From NCBI GenBank assembly GCA_016871755.1, contig VHCJ01000005.1, positions 62,001-126,000 of the forward strand: a stretch of 64,000 nucleotides of DNA. Direction: 5' to 3'. The position numbers and the translations under genes were made by a program. Each line of letters opens with the position of its first letter. Positions within the stretch are counted from its first letter, which is position 1. Shown here one piece after another: positions 56,601 to 63,346 of this stretch. The notes below the pieces were generated by a model that was not told the origin of the DNA, did no database searches, and saw only the letters and a list, made by a program, of their open reading frames with translations. The stretch comes from Verrucomicrobiota bacterium. Lineage in GTDB: Bacteria; Verrucomicrobiota; Verrucomicrobiia; Opitutales; Opitutaceae.

Positions 56601-57762
56601 AGAGGGAAAGGATCCCGGTCCCGGGCGCGAGCAGGTCGACCGCCCCGGAGCCGACGTTGGACGAGGGGGAGAGATCCTCCAGACGCGTGGTATTGCCGAC
56701 CGTGAGGAGGTTGTCGATCGGGTACGTCGCCGGAAACGTCCGCGCGACATCGAGATTCAATCCATCGTTGCCCGAGGCGGCGACGAAGATGATGCCCGCG
56801 TCGCGGGCGCGCTGGATCGCCGCGACCTCGGTCTGCGAGGGACTCTGGCCGGTGCTGAGCGCGCCGTAGCTCCCATTGATGACGCGGGCACCGTGGGCGA
56901 TGGCATAGTCGATGCACTCGGCCGCGTCCGACACCGTCCCTCGCCCGTCGGCCGAGAGGAACTTGAGGGCCATGATGCGGACCCGCCACGCCACCCCCGC
57001 CACGCCGCGCCCGTTGTTGCCGACCGCCCCGATGATGCCCGCGACGTGGGTGCCGTGCCCGTTGTCGTCGGCCGGATTGCCAGCGGCGGCCGACGCGCGG
57101 CTGGCCGTGGCGTTGATGCCGTTGCGGTCATCGATGTAGCCATTGCCGTCGTCATCCCGCCCATTGCCCGGGATCTCCCCGGGGTTCTCCCACAGATTGT
57201 CGACGATGTCCTCGTGCGTCACGCGCAGGCCGGAGTCGATGACTGCGACCGTGACCACCGACGCGTCGGATCCGGCATCCCAGGCCTCCACCGCGTCGAT
57301 GTCGGCGTCCGGAGTCCCCCCGCCCTGACCGGAATTGTTCAGCGACCACTGTTCGCTGAAGCGGGGGTCGTTCGGCACCGCGAGAGCAACGCGAAGGTAG
57401 TCCGGCTCGACGAACTCGTACAGACCGCTCTCGCGCAGGCGCGCCACCACCTCCGGGATCGAGGCTGCGGTATCCACCTCCAGGACCTCCTGCCGGGCCA
57501 ACCGGCGAAACACCTTCCGGCCACGCACCCCCGCCCGGGCCTCGGCGCGGGCGAACCCCGCCTCGGCATCCACGCCGGCCACGCGGGACAGGTCGCGACG
57601 CTTCGCCAGCACGCGGCCCTGGCGGTAGCCGCGCTCAAGTTCCTGCGCCGAAAACGACGGCTCGCGCGTCGAAGGCGCTAGGGCCCCGAGCAAAGGACCT
57701 TCCAAGCCAAGGCAGCACCAGACGATCGCAAGAACCGAGGGCAAACGACCGGGACGAAGCAT
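53656..57762 (-). CDS. large exported S8 subtilisin-like protease with PQQ-type propeller and duplicated C-terminal module
   Basis: 1368 residues from the ATG after a GTG alternative at 57783. Signal peptide (VLAIVWCCLGLEGPLLGALA), propeptide-like segment to about 130, then the S8 domain: catalytic Asp176 (VAVIDSGLRVTHED), His236 (NGHGTHVAG), Ser402 (SGTSMAAPHVAG). Two pre-peptidase C-terminal-like beta domains follow (about 470-770; DSNDDFAGG). Then come about nine beta-propeller repeats of the PQQ type (VGADGTVYVGANDSSFYAL and variants, about 780-1110). Two copies of a module of about 120 residues end the protein (GIGPGLTPFGVSGVLANP, AAGPGLTAFGVNGVLADP). It is probably secreted or surface-bound and may degrade extracellular protein. 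It lies alone between P450 and cdd. Confidence 0.92.
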   Translation of the reverse strand: MLRPGRLPSVLAIVWCCLGLEGPLLGALAPSTREPSFSAQELERGYRQGRVLAKRRDLSRVAGVDAEAGFARAEARAGVRGRKVFRRLARQEVLEVDTAASIPEVVARLRESGLYEFVEPDYLRVALAVPNDPRFSEQWSLNNSGQGGGTPDADIDAVEAWDAGSDASVVTVAVIDSGLRVTHEDIVDNLWENPGEIPGNGRDDDGNGYIDDRNGINATASRASAAAGNPADDNGHGTHVAGIIGAVGNNGRGVAGVAWRVRIMALKFLSADGRGTVSDAAECIDYAIAHGARVINGSYGALSTGQSPSQTEVAAIQRARDAGIIFVAASGNDGLNLDVARTFPATYPIDNLLTVGNTTRLEDLSPSSNVGSGAVDLLAPGTGILSLSSSSDTAYVQLSGTSMAAPHVAGAAALLRAKYPNDTYRQTMNRILRSVDPVPKYSGKAATGGRLNLQRALATTDARPFNDDFAARSRLVGELIQARAGSEGATLESGEPTPPEGGGATLWWTWTAAGAGTVNVDTRGSGFDTVLAVYEGASLGGLSLVDSNDDFAGGQVASSVTFAAVAGRTYQIAVGGKGNATGLVLLSLGAVPANDTLAGATVLTERNPIVTGTNSKASAQAGEPPHGGLAARRSLWYRWTAPASVRFHATAASAQLNPVVAVYTGESLGSLTAVASDVSPLPDAETKSAIASFDAVAGRTYLIAVDSAAVGTTELNGEFTFALTDAAWIARTEDSVTSSAAVGADGTVYVGANDSSFYALSPATGAVRWKYTLSPLTIIDTGVAAVGADGTIYFGAANGSLYALEDRGDRANLKWAAPLGGSIANAPALAADGTVYIRIDRGTAAANAQSQLVALAPTDGSVLWRYAFGTEATYAPPTIGSDGTIYAAGGDAAVHAVTPAGVRRWRFAADNQVYTAPAVDAAGNLYFASLSGSVYSTTSQGVQRWRVSAGGFVTSSLALANSTAYFASYDRRLYALDTATGQTRWTYFIGEEVRASSPAVAEDGSIFIGAYDRRVHQVNSDGTLRRTYAASNWFRSSPLLAGGRLYIGSNDGRVYAFDVGLRAASGGTAPWPQHRHNVRRSGRLVSGLDEPPVLGDEHGTGRLVNLSVRTNAASGDAALITGFVVTGAAGASPKRLLVRGIGPGLTPFGVSGVLANPTLVVTDPEGRVLASNDDWQGGAEIVTVGSQVGAFALADAGSRDAALVASLGSGQYSARVSGTAGETGVALAEVYDATAAGSGELRLVNVSVRAATGSGAGVLIAGFVVADGPRRVLIRAAGPGLTAFGVNGVLADPQIDLFRDQTRIDGNGDWSGNPLVTQAGQRVGAFALGPGSKDAAMVVLLAPGAYSVQARGADGGSGVALVEVYEIR

Positions 57763-57872
57763 GCGCGGCAAAGGTCTCAGCACCTAACGACACGCGGGAA
57801 CCGGAGGCGATCCCTAAAATCGAGGGTTCGGCGCGACCAGCCCCCGCGGATCCGGAAATGCATCGCGCCGCT

Positions 57873-57897
57873 CCCGCCACCCGCCTAGGGTGGCGGG
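57873..57897 (+). promoter_or_regulatory. 10-bp hairpin abutting the cytidine deaminase start
   Basis: CCCGCCACCC, loop GCCTA, GGGTGGCGGG, followed directly by the ATG. The 3' arm is purine-rich and the only candidate ribosome-binding stretch, so folding would hide it. It may control translation of cdd or act as a protein operator. Confidence 0.45.
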
Positions 57898-58350
57898 ATG
57901 GCCACGCCCTCCGCCCTGCCCGCCCGCACCCGCGCCCGGCTCGACGCCGCCGCCCGGTCCGCCGCCGCCCGCGCCTACGCTCCCTACTCCCAGTTCCGCG
58001 TCGGCGCCGCCGTGCTGGCCGGCTCCGGTCGTCTGTACTCCGGCGCGAACGTCGAGAACGCCTCCTACGGGCTGTGCCAGTGCGCCGAGCGCACCGCGAT
58101 CACCCATGCCATTGCGGAGGGGGAGTCATCCATCATCGCCGTCGCGGTCTACACGCCCACCCCAACCCCCACCCTGCCGTGCGGCGCCTGCCGGCAGGTG
58201 ATCCGCGAGTTCGGACCCGCCGCCACGATCCGCTCCACCTGCCGCGGCAAGGCCGCAGTCGAGACGTCGCTCGACGCGCTGCTGCCGGCCGCGTTCGGCC
58301 CAGAGGACCTCGGCCGCCGCCCGCTCGCGCGCCGCGTCAAGCGGTCGTGA
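57898..58350 (+). CDS. cdd: cytidine deaminase
   Basis: 150 residues, the short tetrameric class. It deaminates cytidine and deoxycytidine in pyrimidine salvage. The family signature is complete: YAPYSQFRVGAAV, GANVENASYG, CAERTA with the catalytic Glu, and PCGACRQV with the two zinc cysteines. Start directly after a 10-bp hairpin. Its end overlaps the hisS end by 14 nt in convergent orientation. Confidence 0.96.
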   Translation: MATPSALPARTRARLDAAARSAAARAYAPYSQFRVGAAVLAGSGRLYSGANVENASYGLCQCAERTAITHAIAEGESSIIAVAVYTPTPTPTLPCGACRQVIREFGPAATIRSTCRGKAAVETSLDALLPAAFGPEDLGRRPLARRVKRS

Positions 58351-59650
58351 AGAAGGAGCGGACCTCGTCGAGGACGTGGGCCGCCGACACCTCGCGCTCG
58401 GAACGCTCACCGAGGTCGCGGAACTTGACGACGCCCTTCGCCCGCTCGTCGGTGCCGTAGATCAGGGCCAGACGCGCCCCCGTCTCGGCGGCCGCCTTGA
58501 ACTGCTTCCCAAACGCCATCTCCCGCAGCGGATACTCCACGCGATACCCGGCCGCGCGCAGAGCGTGAATGTCGCCGAAGGCCATCCGCCGCTCCTCCTC
58601 ACCGCCGATCACGACGTACACATCCGGCGCCTGCACGAGGGCCGGCATCAGGCCGCGTCGCTCCAACAGGAGCGAGAACGTCATGTCGCCGATCGCGAAA
58701 CCCACCGCCGGGAGTTCCGCATAGCCGAGCTTGCCGACCAGGTCATCATAGCGCCCCCCGCCGGCGAGAGCGCGCAACTCGCCCTTGCGGTCGAAGGCCT
58801 CGAAGACAAAGCCCGTGTAATACGCAAGGCCCCGCACGACTCCGAGGTCGACTTCGACAAAGCGGGAAAGTCCCATCGCATCGAGGTTCCCGAGCAGGCG
58901 ACGCCACTCCCCGAGCCGCGTCGCGATCCGCGGCGACCCGAGAGACGCCACGGCGGCTTCCAGCGCCGGCAGCGATCGGATCGCGAGGAACGCAAGGATC
59001 TGCGCGCGACGCTCCGGATCGAGCGGTCCGAACTCGGCCGCGTCGTCCTTGAAGGCGTCATCGCCCAGCTTCTCGTAGCGATCCACCGCCGTCAGCAGAC
59101 TCCGGCTTCGTGCCTCGTCAAACCCAAGCGCCTCCAGGAAATAGAACCACAGGTTCCGGTCGCTCAGCCGGATGAAGAAATCGTCCGCCGTGAGGCCAAA
59201 ACTGCAGAGGCACTGCGCCAGCAGCGCGATCAACTCCGTCTCCGCCTCGATGCCTGGTTCCCCGAAGATGTCGGCGTTGAACTGGAAGAAACAACGGCCC
59301 CGGCCCTTCTGCATCCGTTCGTAGCGGTAGAATTCGGCGATGCTGAACCACTTGATCGGACGCTTCAGCGCGCTCGCCTTCTCGCCGACGAGGCGGCACA
59401 CGGTCGGCGTCATCTCCGGACGCAGGGCGACCTCGCGGCCGCCCTTGTCGGTGAAGCTGAAGAGCTGCGCCTCGATTTCCGGCCCCGATTTCGCCCGATA
59501 AAGATCCAGCGGCTCGAGGACCGGGGCGTCGTACTCGGAGAACCCGAACGCCGTGGCCGTCTGGCGCCAAAGCCGGAACACGTGACTCCGGCGAGCCATC
59601 GCGTCGGGATAGAACTCACGGAATCCGGGGAGCGTCTGGAACGAGGCCAT
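58337..59650 (-). CDS. hisS: histidine-tRNA ligase
   Basis: Class II aminoacyl-tRNA synthetase for tRNA-His. It has 437 residues from the ATG reading MASFQTLPGFREFYPDAMARR, which matches the usual HisS start. Motif 2 region ALRPEMTPTVCRLV with the loop YERMQKGRGRCFFQFNADIF, the histidine-binding GLAYYTGFVFEAF, and motif 3 in AGGGRYDDLVG and VGFAIGDMTFSLL are present, and a C-terminal anticodon-binding domain follows. The upstream extension of the frame has no family sequence. The terminator of the HU-type gene lies just upstream. Confidence 0.97.
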   Translation of the reverse strand: MASFQTLPGFREFYPDAMARRSHVFRLWRQTATAFGFSEYDAPVLEPLDLYRAKSGPEIEAQLFSFTDKGGREVALRPEMTPTVCRLVGEKASALKRPIKWFSIAEFYRYERMQKGRGRCFFQFNADIFGEPGIEAETELIALLAQCLCSFGLTADDFFIRLSDRNLWFYFLEALGFDEARSRSLLTAVDRYEKLGDDAFKDDAAEFGPLDPERRAQILAFLAIRSLPALEAAVASLGSPRIATRLGEWRRLLGNLDAMGLSRFVEVDLGVVRGLAYYTGFVFEAFDRKGELRALAGGGRYDDLVGKLGYAELPAVGFAIGDMTFSLLLERRGLMPALVQAPDVYVVIGGEEERRMAFGDIHALRAAGYRVEYPLREMAFGKQFKAAAETGARLALIYGTDERAKGVVKFRDLGERSEREVSAAHVLDEVRSFFTTA

Positions 59651-59721
59651 ACGGAGAAGGAAATGGAAGGGACGAGGGACGGCGGCGACACAAAACCCGC
59701 GTGGCACCGCAGGCTCCGGGC

Positions 59722-59748
59722 AAAAAAACACCCGGCCGAGGCCGGGTG
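59722..59748 (-). terminator. rho-independent terminator of the HU/IHF gene
   Basis: Perfect 9-bp stem CACCCGGCC / GGCCGGGTG with a 2-nt loop (59729-59748). On the minus strand it is followed directly by seven T residues (A-run 59722-59728 on the plus strand). It lies 28 nt after the HU-type stop. This is the most canonical terminator in the window. Confidence 0.88.
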
Positions 59749-59775
59749 GAAAACTGCGCGGGCGGCGGAGAGGAC

Positions 59776-60096
59776 CTACGGCAACGCCTGCACGTCGAGC
59801 TTCTTCAGCAGTTGCTTGAGGATCTTGCCTGACTTGAACTTCACCACCGCCCGCTCCGGGATCACGACCTCGGTCTCCGGCTTGTTCGGGTTGCGGCCGA
59901 TCCGCGCCTTCCGGCGCTGGACTTCAAGGACGCCGAAATTGCGGAGCTCAACATTCCGACCTTCCGCCAGCGCCCGCATCACGATGTCGAGCGTCATCTG
60001 GACCGTGTGGACGATCTCCTTCTGCGGAAACCCCGTCTTTTCGTAGATCTCGAGTACAATTTCCCGTTTGGTCAGGTTGGTCATGTTATTCGTCAT
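59776..60096 (-). CDS. HU/IHF family DNA-binding protein
   Basis: 106 residues from ATG at 60096, or 102 from a second ATG four codons in. Histone-like dimeric protein that bends DNA. Core features are LTKREIVLEIYEKTG, the VELRNFGVLEVQ strand, and the arm/RNP segment RRKARIGRNPNKPETEV with the tip Pro, then VVKFKSGKILKQLL. The GRNP signature fits both HU and IHF, and I cannot choose between them. It stands alone: an AT-rich upstream region with a candidate promoter, and a canonical terminator after it. Confidence 0.93.
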   Translation of the reverse strand: MTNNMTNLTKREIVLEIYEKTGFPQKEIVHTVQMTLDIVMRALAEGRNVELRNFGVLEVQRRKARIGRNPNKPETEVVIPERAVVKFKSGKILKQLLKKLDVQALP

Positions 60097-60143
60097 GGGA
60101 GTTATCCGTGAAAGCGATCTGGTGAATTACCTCGACAATGCCT

Positions 60144-60172
60144 ATTGATTTAGCGTTCCATAAATTCGTCAA
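60144..60172 (-). promoter_or_regulatory. candidate promoter of the HU/IHF gene
   Basis: Minus strand: TTGACG (60167-60172), 17 bp, ATCAAT (60144-60149), about 50 nt before the ATG, in an AT-rich patch (60100-60180). The -35 box is good and the -10 box is weak. Further upstream, 60181-60368 shows no gene. Confidence 0.4.
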
Positions 60173-60368
60173 CCCGTAACGACCGTTTTCACGCTGATCA
60201 TCATGCTGCGGACGAGCAGGAAGCGTGACTGGAATATCGCGACGAAATACCAATTCCCGCGACGCTGAGGTTCGCACTCAGAGAACGGCTCGGACGACAG
60301 CGATTTCGTCGCGGGCTTTGCGCCGACCGCTGACGCGGCCCAGGCGCGAGCCCGCACGCCCGCATCGG

Positions 60369-61031
60369 TCACTCGCTCACCCGCCGTCGCGCCAGCCGCA
60401 CCCAGAGCCAGAGCGCGCCGGAAGCGGCGACGGTGCCGAGGAACGCGAGGCTCGCCGTGAGGAACGAGTCGCTCGCCGCCACTGCGTAGATGAGGGAAAC
60501 GGCGAGATTGGGCAGGAGCGTGAGCGTCACGATCCGGCGCAGGGGCACGCCCGCCGCGGCCGCGACGATCACCGAGGTCTCGGCCAGCACGGGGACGCTG
60601 CGCAGGCAGGCAAGGGTCCAACCGAGGCGGGTCTGCAGCGTGATCCGGAGCCGCCCGAGTTCGGCGTCCGGCAGGATGCGCGGAGCGATCCGCCCGACCG
60701 CGAAACGCCCGAACCAGCCGGCGAACACCACCCCCGCCGTCATCCCGAGCCATCCTCCAATCAGACCGGCGAGGAAGCCCTCCTTCGCGGCGAGCGACAT
60801 GATGACCAGCGTGGCCGGCACCGGAGCGACGGAATCGGCGGCGAGCAGCACCGCCGCCGCAAGCGTCAGGCCGATCCCGCGCTGCGCCGGCGAGGCGAGA
60901 AACGGCTCCGCCAGCGCCTCCCCGAACACCATGAAGGGAATGGAAACCAACGCGACGACGAAGAGGATCAGGAGCACGAGGCGCACCATCCCGACCGGGG
61001 AGCGCGCTGGGGGCTGGAGCGGAGGATTCAT
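60369..61031 (-). CDS. DedA/VTT-domain membrane protein
   Basis: 220 residues with four to six hydrophobic segments (LVLLILFVVALVSIPFMVFG, IGLTLAAAVLLAADSV, FLAGLIGGWLGMTAGVVFAG, and two near the C-terminus). The reentrant-loop region VPATLVIMSLAAKEGFLAGLIGG and the RSVPVLAETSVIVAAAAGV stretch match the VTT (formerly SNARE-associated) family, whose members flip or transport lipids. It begins 6 nt after the ABC permease stop on the same strand, so it is likely the third gene of that operon. Confidence 0.82.
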   Translation of the reverse strand: MNPPLQPPARSPVGMVRLVLLILFVVALVSIPFMVFGEALAEPFLASPAQRGIGLTLAAAVLLAADSVAPVPATLVIMSLAAKEGFLAGLIGGWLGMTAGVVFAGWFGRFAVGRIAPRILPDAELGRLRITLQTRLGWTLACLRSVPVLAETSVIVAAAAGVPLRRIVTLTLLPNLAVSLIYAVAASDSFLTASLAFLGTVAASGALWLWVRLARRRVSE

Positions 61032-61037
61032 GGCCTG

Positions 61038-62405
61038 CTATCCGGCCGGCCGACCCGTGAGGCGGGCAACGAACTTGATCGCATAAAAGTAAGCCCGTTC
61101 GCGCACCGTCCACGGATCCCCCACGGCCGCCTCGAGCCCGAGATCCCCGAGGTTCACGATGACTCCGCCCTCCTCGGGGTGCAGCGCGATGTAGGTCAGG
61201 ATCCTCACCAGCTTGTCTTCCGGATACATATCCGTGAGATAGCGCAGGACGAGGGGCGGAAGATGGCGCTCGACCGGCAACTGGACCGAGTCGGGGACCG
61301 CGGCCACGTAGAGCAGGTTCCGCACCCGTTGAATGTCGTCGCCCTCGAACGCGGGACGCCAGCTGTAGAGGGCGCGGCGCACCGTCTCGAGTTCCTGCGC
61401 CGTGTACTCGTCCGGCTCCTCTTGGTCGCCCGCGAAGGGGGCCACCACGCCGCGGTCCGGCGGCACCTGGTAGTTGAGCCCGGCAATGTCGGCGGCCGTG
61501 ATGCGGGCCCACGGCGGTTCGGGGAGCACCGGAGCCGCCGGGGCCGCGGCCGCCGGTTCGATCACCACGCCAATGGGCGGGACAAGGGCGCGCCCAGCGC
61601 GCTCGGCCCAAGCACCGACCGCTAGCCAGCCGGCGAGCACCGGAACCAGCCAGAGCGTCCGCCGCCGCCACTCCACCTTTTGTTGCGTGTCCCAGCGGAA
61701 GAGTCCAGCGGCGGCCAGCCCGGCCGCCACTCCCATTCCCCCCAGCGCGGCGAGAGGAAAACCGATCTCGGCGAACCCCTCCCCCGTGACCGCCCCTTGG
61801 ATCGCCTCCACGGCATAGCGGCCGGGGAAGAACGCCGAGACGTGCTGGGCCCACTCGGGCAGACTCGCGAGCTTCACCGCCACGCCCCCGATGATGAGCA
61901 TCGGCAGAAAAACGCACTGCCCGAGGGCCTGCACCGCCGGAACGTTGTTCGCGAGTTGCGCGATCAGGAGACCAAGGCCGATGAAGGCGAAGCACACCGC
62001 GAGGAACGCAATCATCAAGGCCCACGGATGCTCCGGGGCGGTCATCCCTGCCAGCACCGCCACACCCCATTGGAGCGCCCCGGCGGAGAAGAGGAGGACG
62101 CCGCGGGCCGCCACCGCCGCCGCGAGCATCGCCCACAGCGGCAGGGGCGAGAGACGGTAGCGCCGCCACACCCCGCGCTCCCGCTCCCCAACCAAGGTGG
62201 TGGGAAGACCGAAACACGCCCCCCCCAGCACGCTCACGGTCAGCAGTTCCCCGATGTGCCGCAGCAGGGGCACGCTCTCATGCCGGTAAAGCACCCAGAA
62301 GGCCACGAGGAAGATGAGCGGGAAGAGATACCCGTAAAACAACGCCATCCGGTTCCGGAAATGGAGCCGCAAAGCCACGTCCACCTGCACCCACCAGGCT
62401 TTCAT
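61038..62405 (-). CDS. ABC-2 type transporter permease with C-terminal soluble extension
   Basis: 455 residues. The first 250 or so form the ABC-2 exporter membrane domain with about six helices (LFYGYLFPLIFLVAFWVLY, LAVCFAFIGLGLLIAQLANN, GQCVFLPMLIIGGVAV and others). One further helix near 260 (LWLVPVLAGWLAVGAW) is followed by an extension of about 190 residues that is uncommon in this family and looks like a folded periplasmic domain (DEYTAQELETVRRALYSW, LVLRYLTDMYPEDKLVRIL). ATG overlaps the stop of the ATPase gene (ATGA). With the ATPase it should export a lipid, drug or glycan. Substrate unknown. Confidence 0.85.
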   Translation of the reverse strand: MKAWWVQVDVALRLHFRNRMALFYGYLFPLIFLVAFWVLYRHESVPLLRHIGELLTVSVLGGACFGLPTTLVGERERGVWRRYRLSPLPLWAMLAAAVAARGVLLFSAGALQWGVAVLAGMTAPEHPWALMIAFLAVCFAFIGLGLLIAQLANNVPAVQALGQCVFLPMLIIGGVAVKLASLPEWAQHVSAFFPGRYAVEAIQGAVTGEGFAEIGFPLAALGGMGVAAGLAAAGLFRWDTQQKVEWRRRTLWLVPVLAGWLAVGAWAERAGRALVPPIGVVIEPAAAAPAAPVLPEPPWARITAADIAGLNYQVPPDRGVVAPFAGDQEEPDEYTAQELETVRRALYSWRPAFEGDDIQRVRNLLYVAAVPDSVQLPVERHLPPLVLRYLTDMYPEDKLVRILTYIALHPEEGGVIVNLGDLGLEAAVGDPWTVRERAYFYAIKFVARLTGRPAG

Positions 62406-63334
62406 GGTGCGTCCTCCCCCGCCGCCGCCCCGGCGTCGGTCAGGCGCAGGAACGCCTCCTCCAGCGACACCTGGCGGACCGACAACGCGACCACCTCGAG
62501 TTCAGCCGCGCGCAGGCGGCGCGCGAGTTCCGCGACCGCCTCCGCCGGGCGGCGCGTGTAGGCAAGCAGCCGATTTCCGGTGCAGCGGCCCCGCTCCAGC
62601 GCGGCAATCTCATGCGACCACGCTTCGGGAACCGGCCCGCTGGCCTCCAGATCAAGGCGATGCCGCTCCTCCACTGCAGTCAGCAACGCCCGCGGTGCGC
62701 CTTCCGCGAGGATTCTGCCTCGCACCAGGATCGCCAAGCGGTCGCAGAGCGCCTCCGCCTCTTCAAGGTAGTGGGTCGACAACACCACGGCGCAGCCATC
62801 CGCCCGCGCGCGGCGGATCTCCTCGTGAAGTCCAGCGCGGACCACCGGATCCAATCCCGCCGTGGGTTCGTCGAGGACGAGGACCTCTGGTCGCCCCGCG
62901 AACGCGAGTGCCAGAGCAAGGCGCTGCCGCTCCCCACCGGAGAGGCCCTCGAAGCGCGTCCCCGCCACCGCCGCGAGACCGAAACGCTCCATCAATTCAG
63001 CCGGTGGAACCGGGTCGGGGTAAAGCGCCGCAAACAACCGCACCGCTTCCCGCACCGTGATGCGCTCCGGGAGGAGCGTCGATTGCAGCACCGCGCCGAT
63101 CTTCCGCCGCGCCGCCGACGGATGCCGCCGCAGGTCCACCCCACCCAACTCCAAAACGCCCGCATCCGGAGTCCGCAGGCCCAGAAGGCATTCCAGAGTC
63201 GTCGTCTTCCCCGCCCCGTTCGGACCCAGCAGCCCGAACACTTCTCCCCGTTCCACCGCAAAGCTGACGCCGGCCACCGCCTCTACCTCCCGGTAGGCTT
63301 TCCGCAGGTCCCGGACCGTCACCGCGGCACTCAT
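62402..63334 (-). CDS. ABC transporter ATP-binding protein
   Basis: 310 residues. Walker A GPNGAGKTTT near residue 37, Q-loop at VLQSTLLPE, signature LSGGERQR, Walker B VLVLDEPTAGLD, and the switch His in STHYLEEAE. The long C-terminal tail (about 215-310) is like the DrrA/CcmA-type exporters with ABC-2 partners. First gene of the operon with the permease (4-nt overlap) and the VTT protein. Confidence 0.95.
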   Translation of the reverse strand: MSAAVTVRDLRKAYREVEAVAGVSFAVERGEVFGLLGPNGAGKTTTLECLLGLRTPDAGVLELGGVDLRRHPSAARRKIGAVLQSTLLPERITVREAVRLFAALYPDPVPPAELMERFGLAAVAGTRFEGLSGGERQRLALALAFAGRPEVLVLDEPTAGLDPVVRAGLHEEIRRARADGCAVVLSTHYLEEAEALCDRLAILVRGRILAEGAPRALLTAVEERHRLDLEASGPVPEAWSHEIAALERGRCTGNRLLAYTRRPAEAVAELARRLRAAELEVVALSVRQVSLEEAFLRLTDAGAAAGEDAP

Positions 63335-63346
63335 GCGTCCGGGCCG

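Noticed and set aside
60169-62217. 682-residue frame on the minus strand
   Set aside because: A different frame over the VTT and ABC permease genes, with Arg/Gly/Ala-rich nonsense composition. The real genes have membrane helices in the proper frames.
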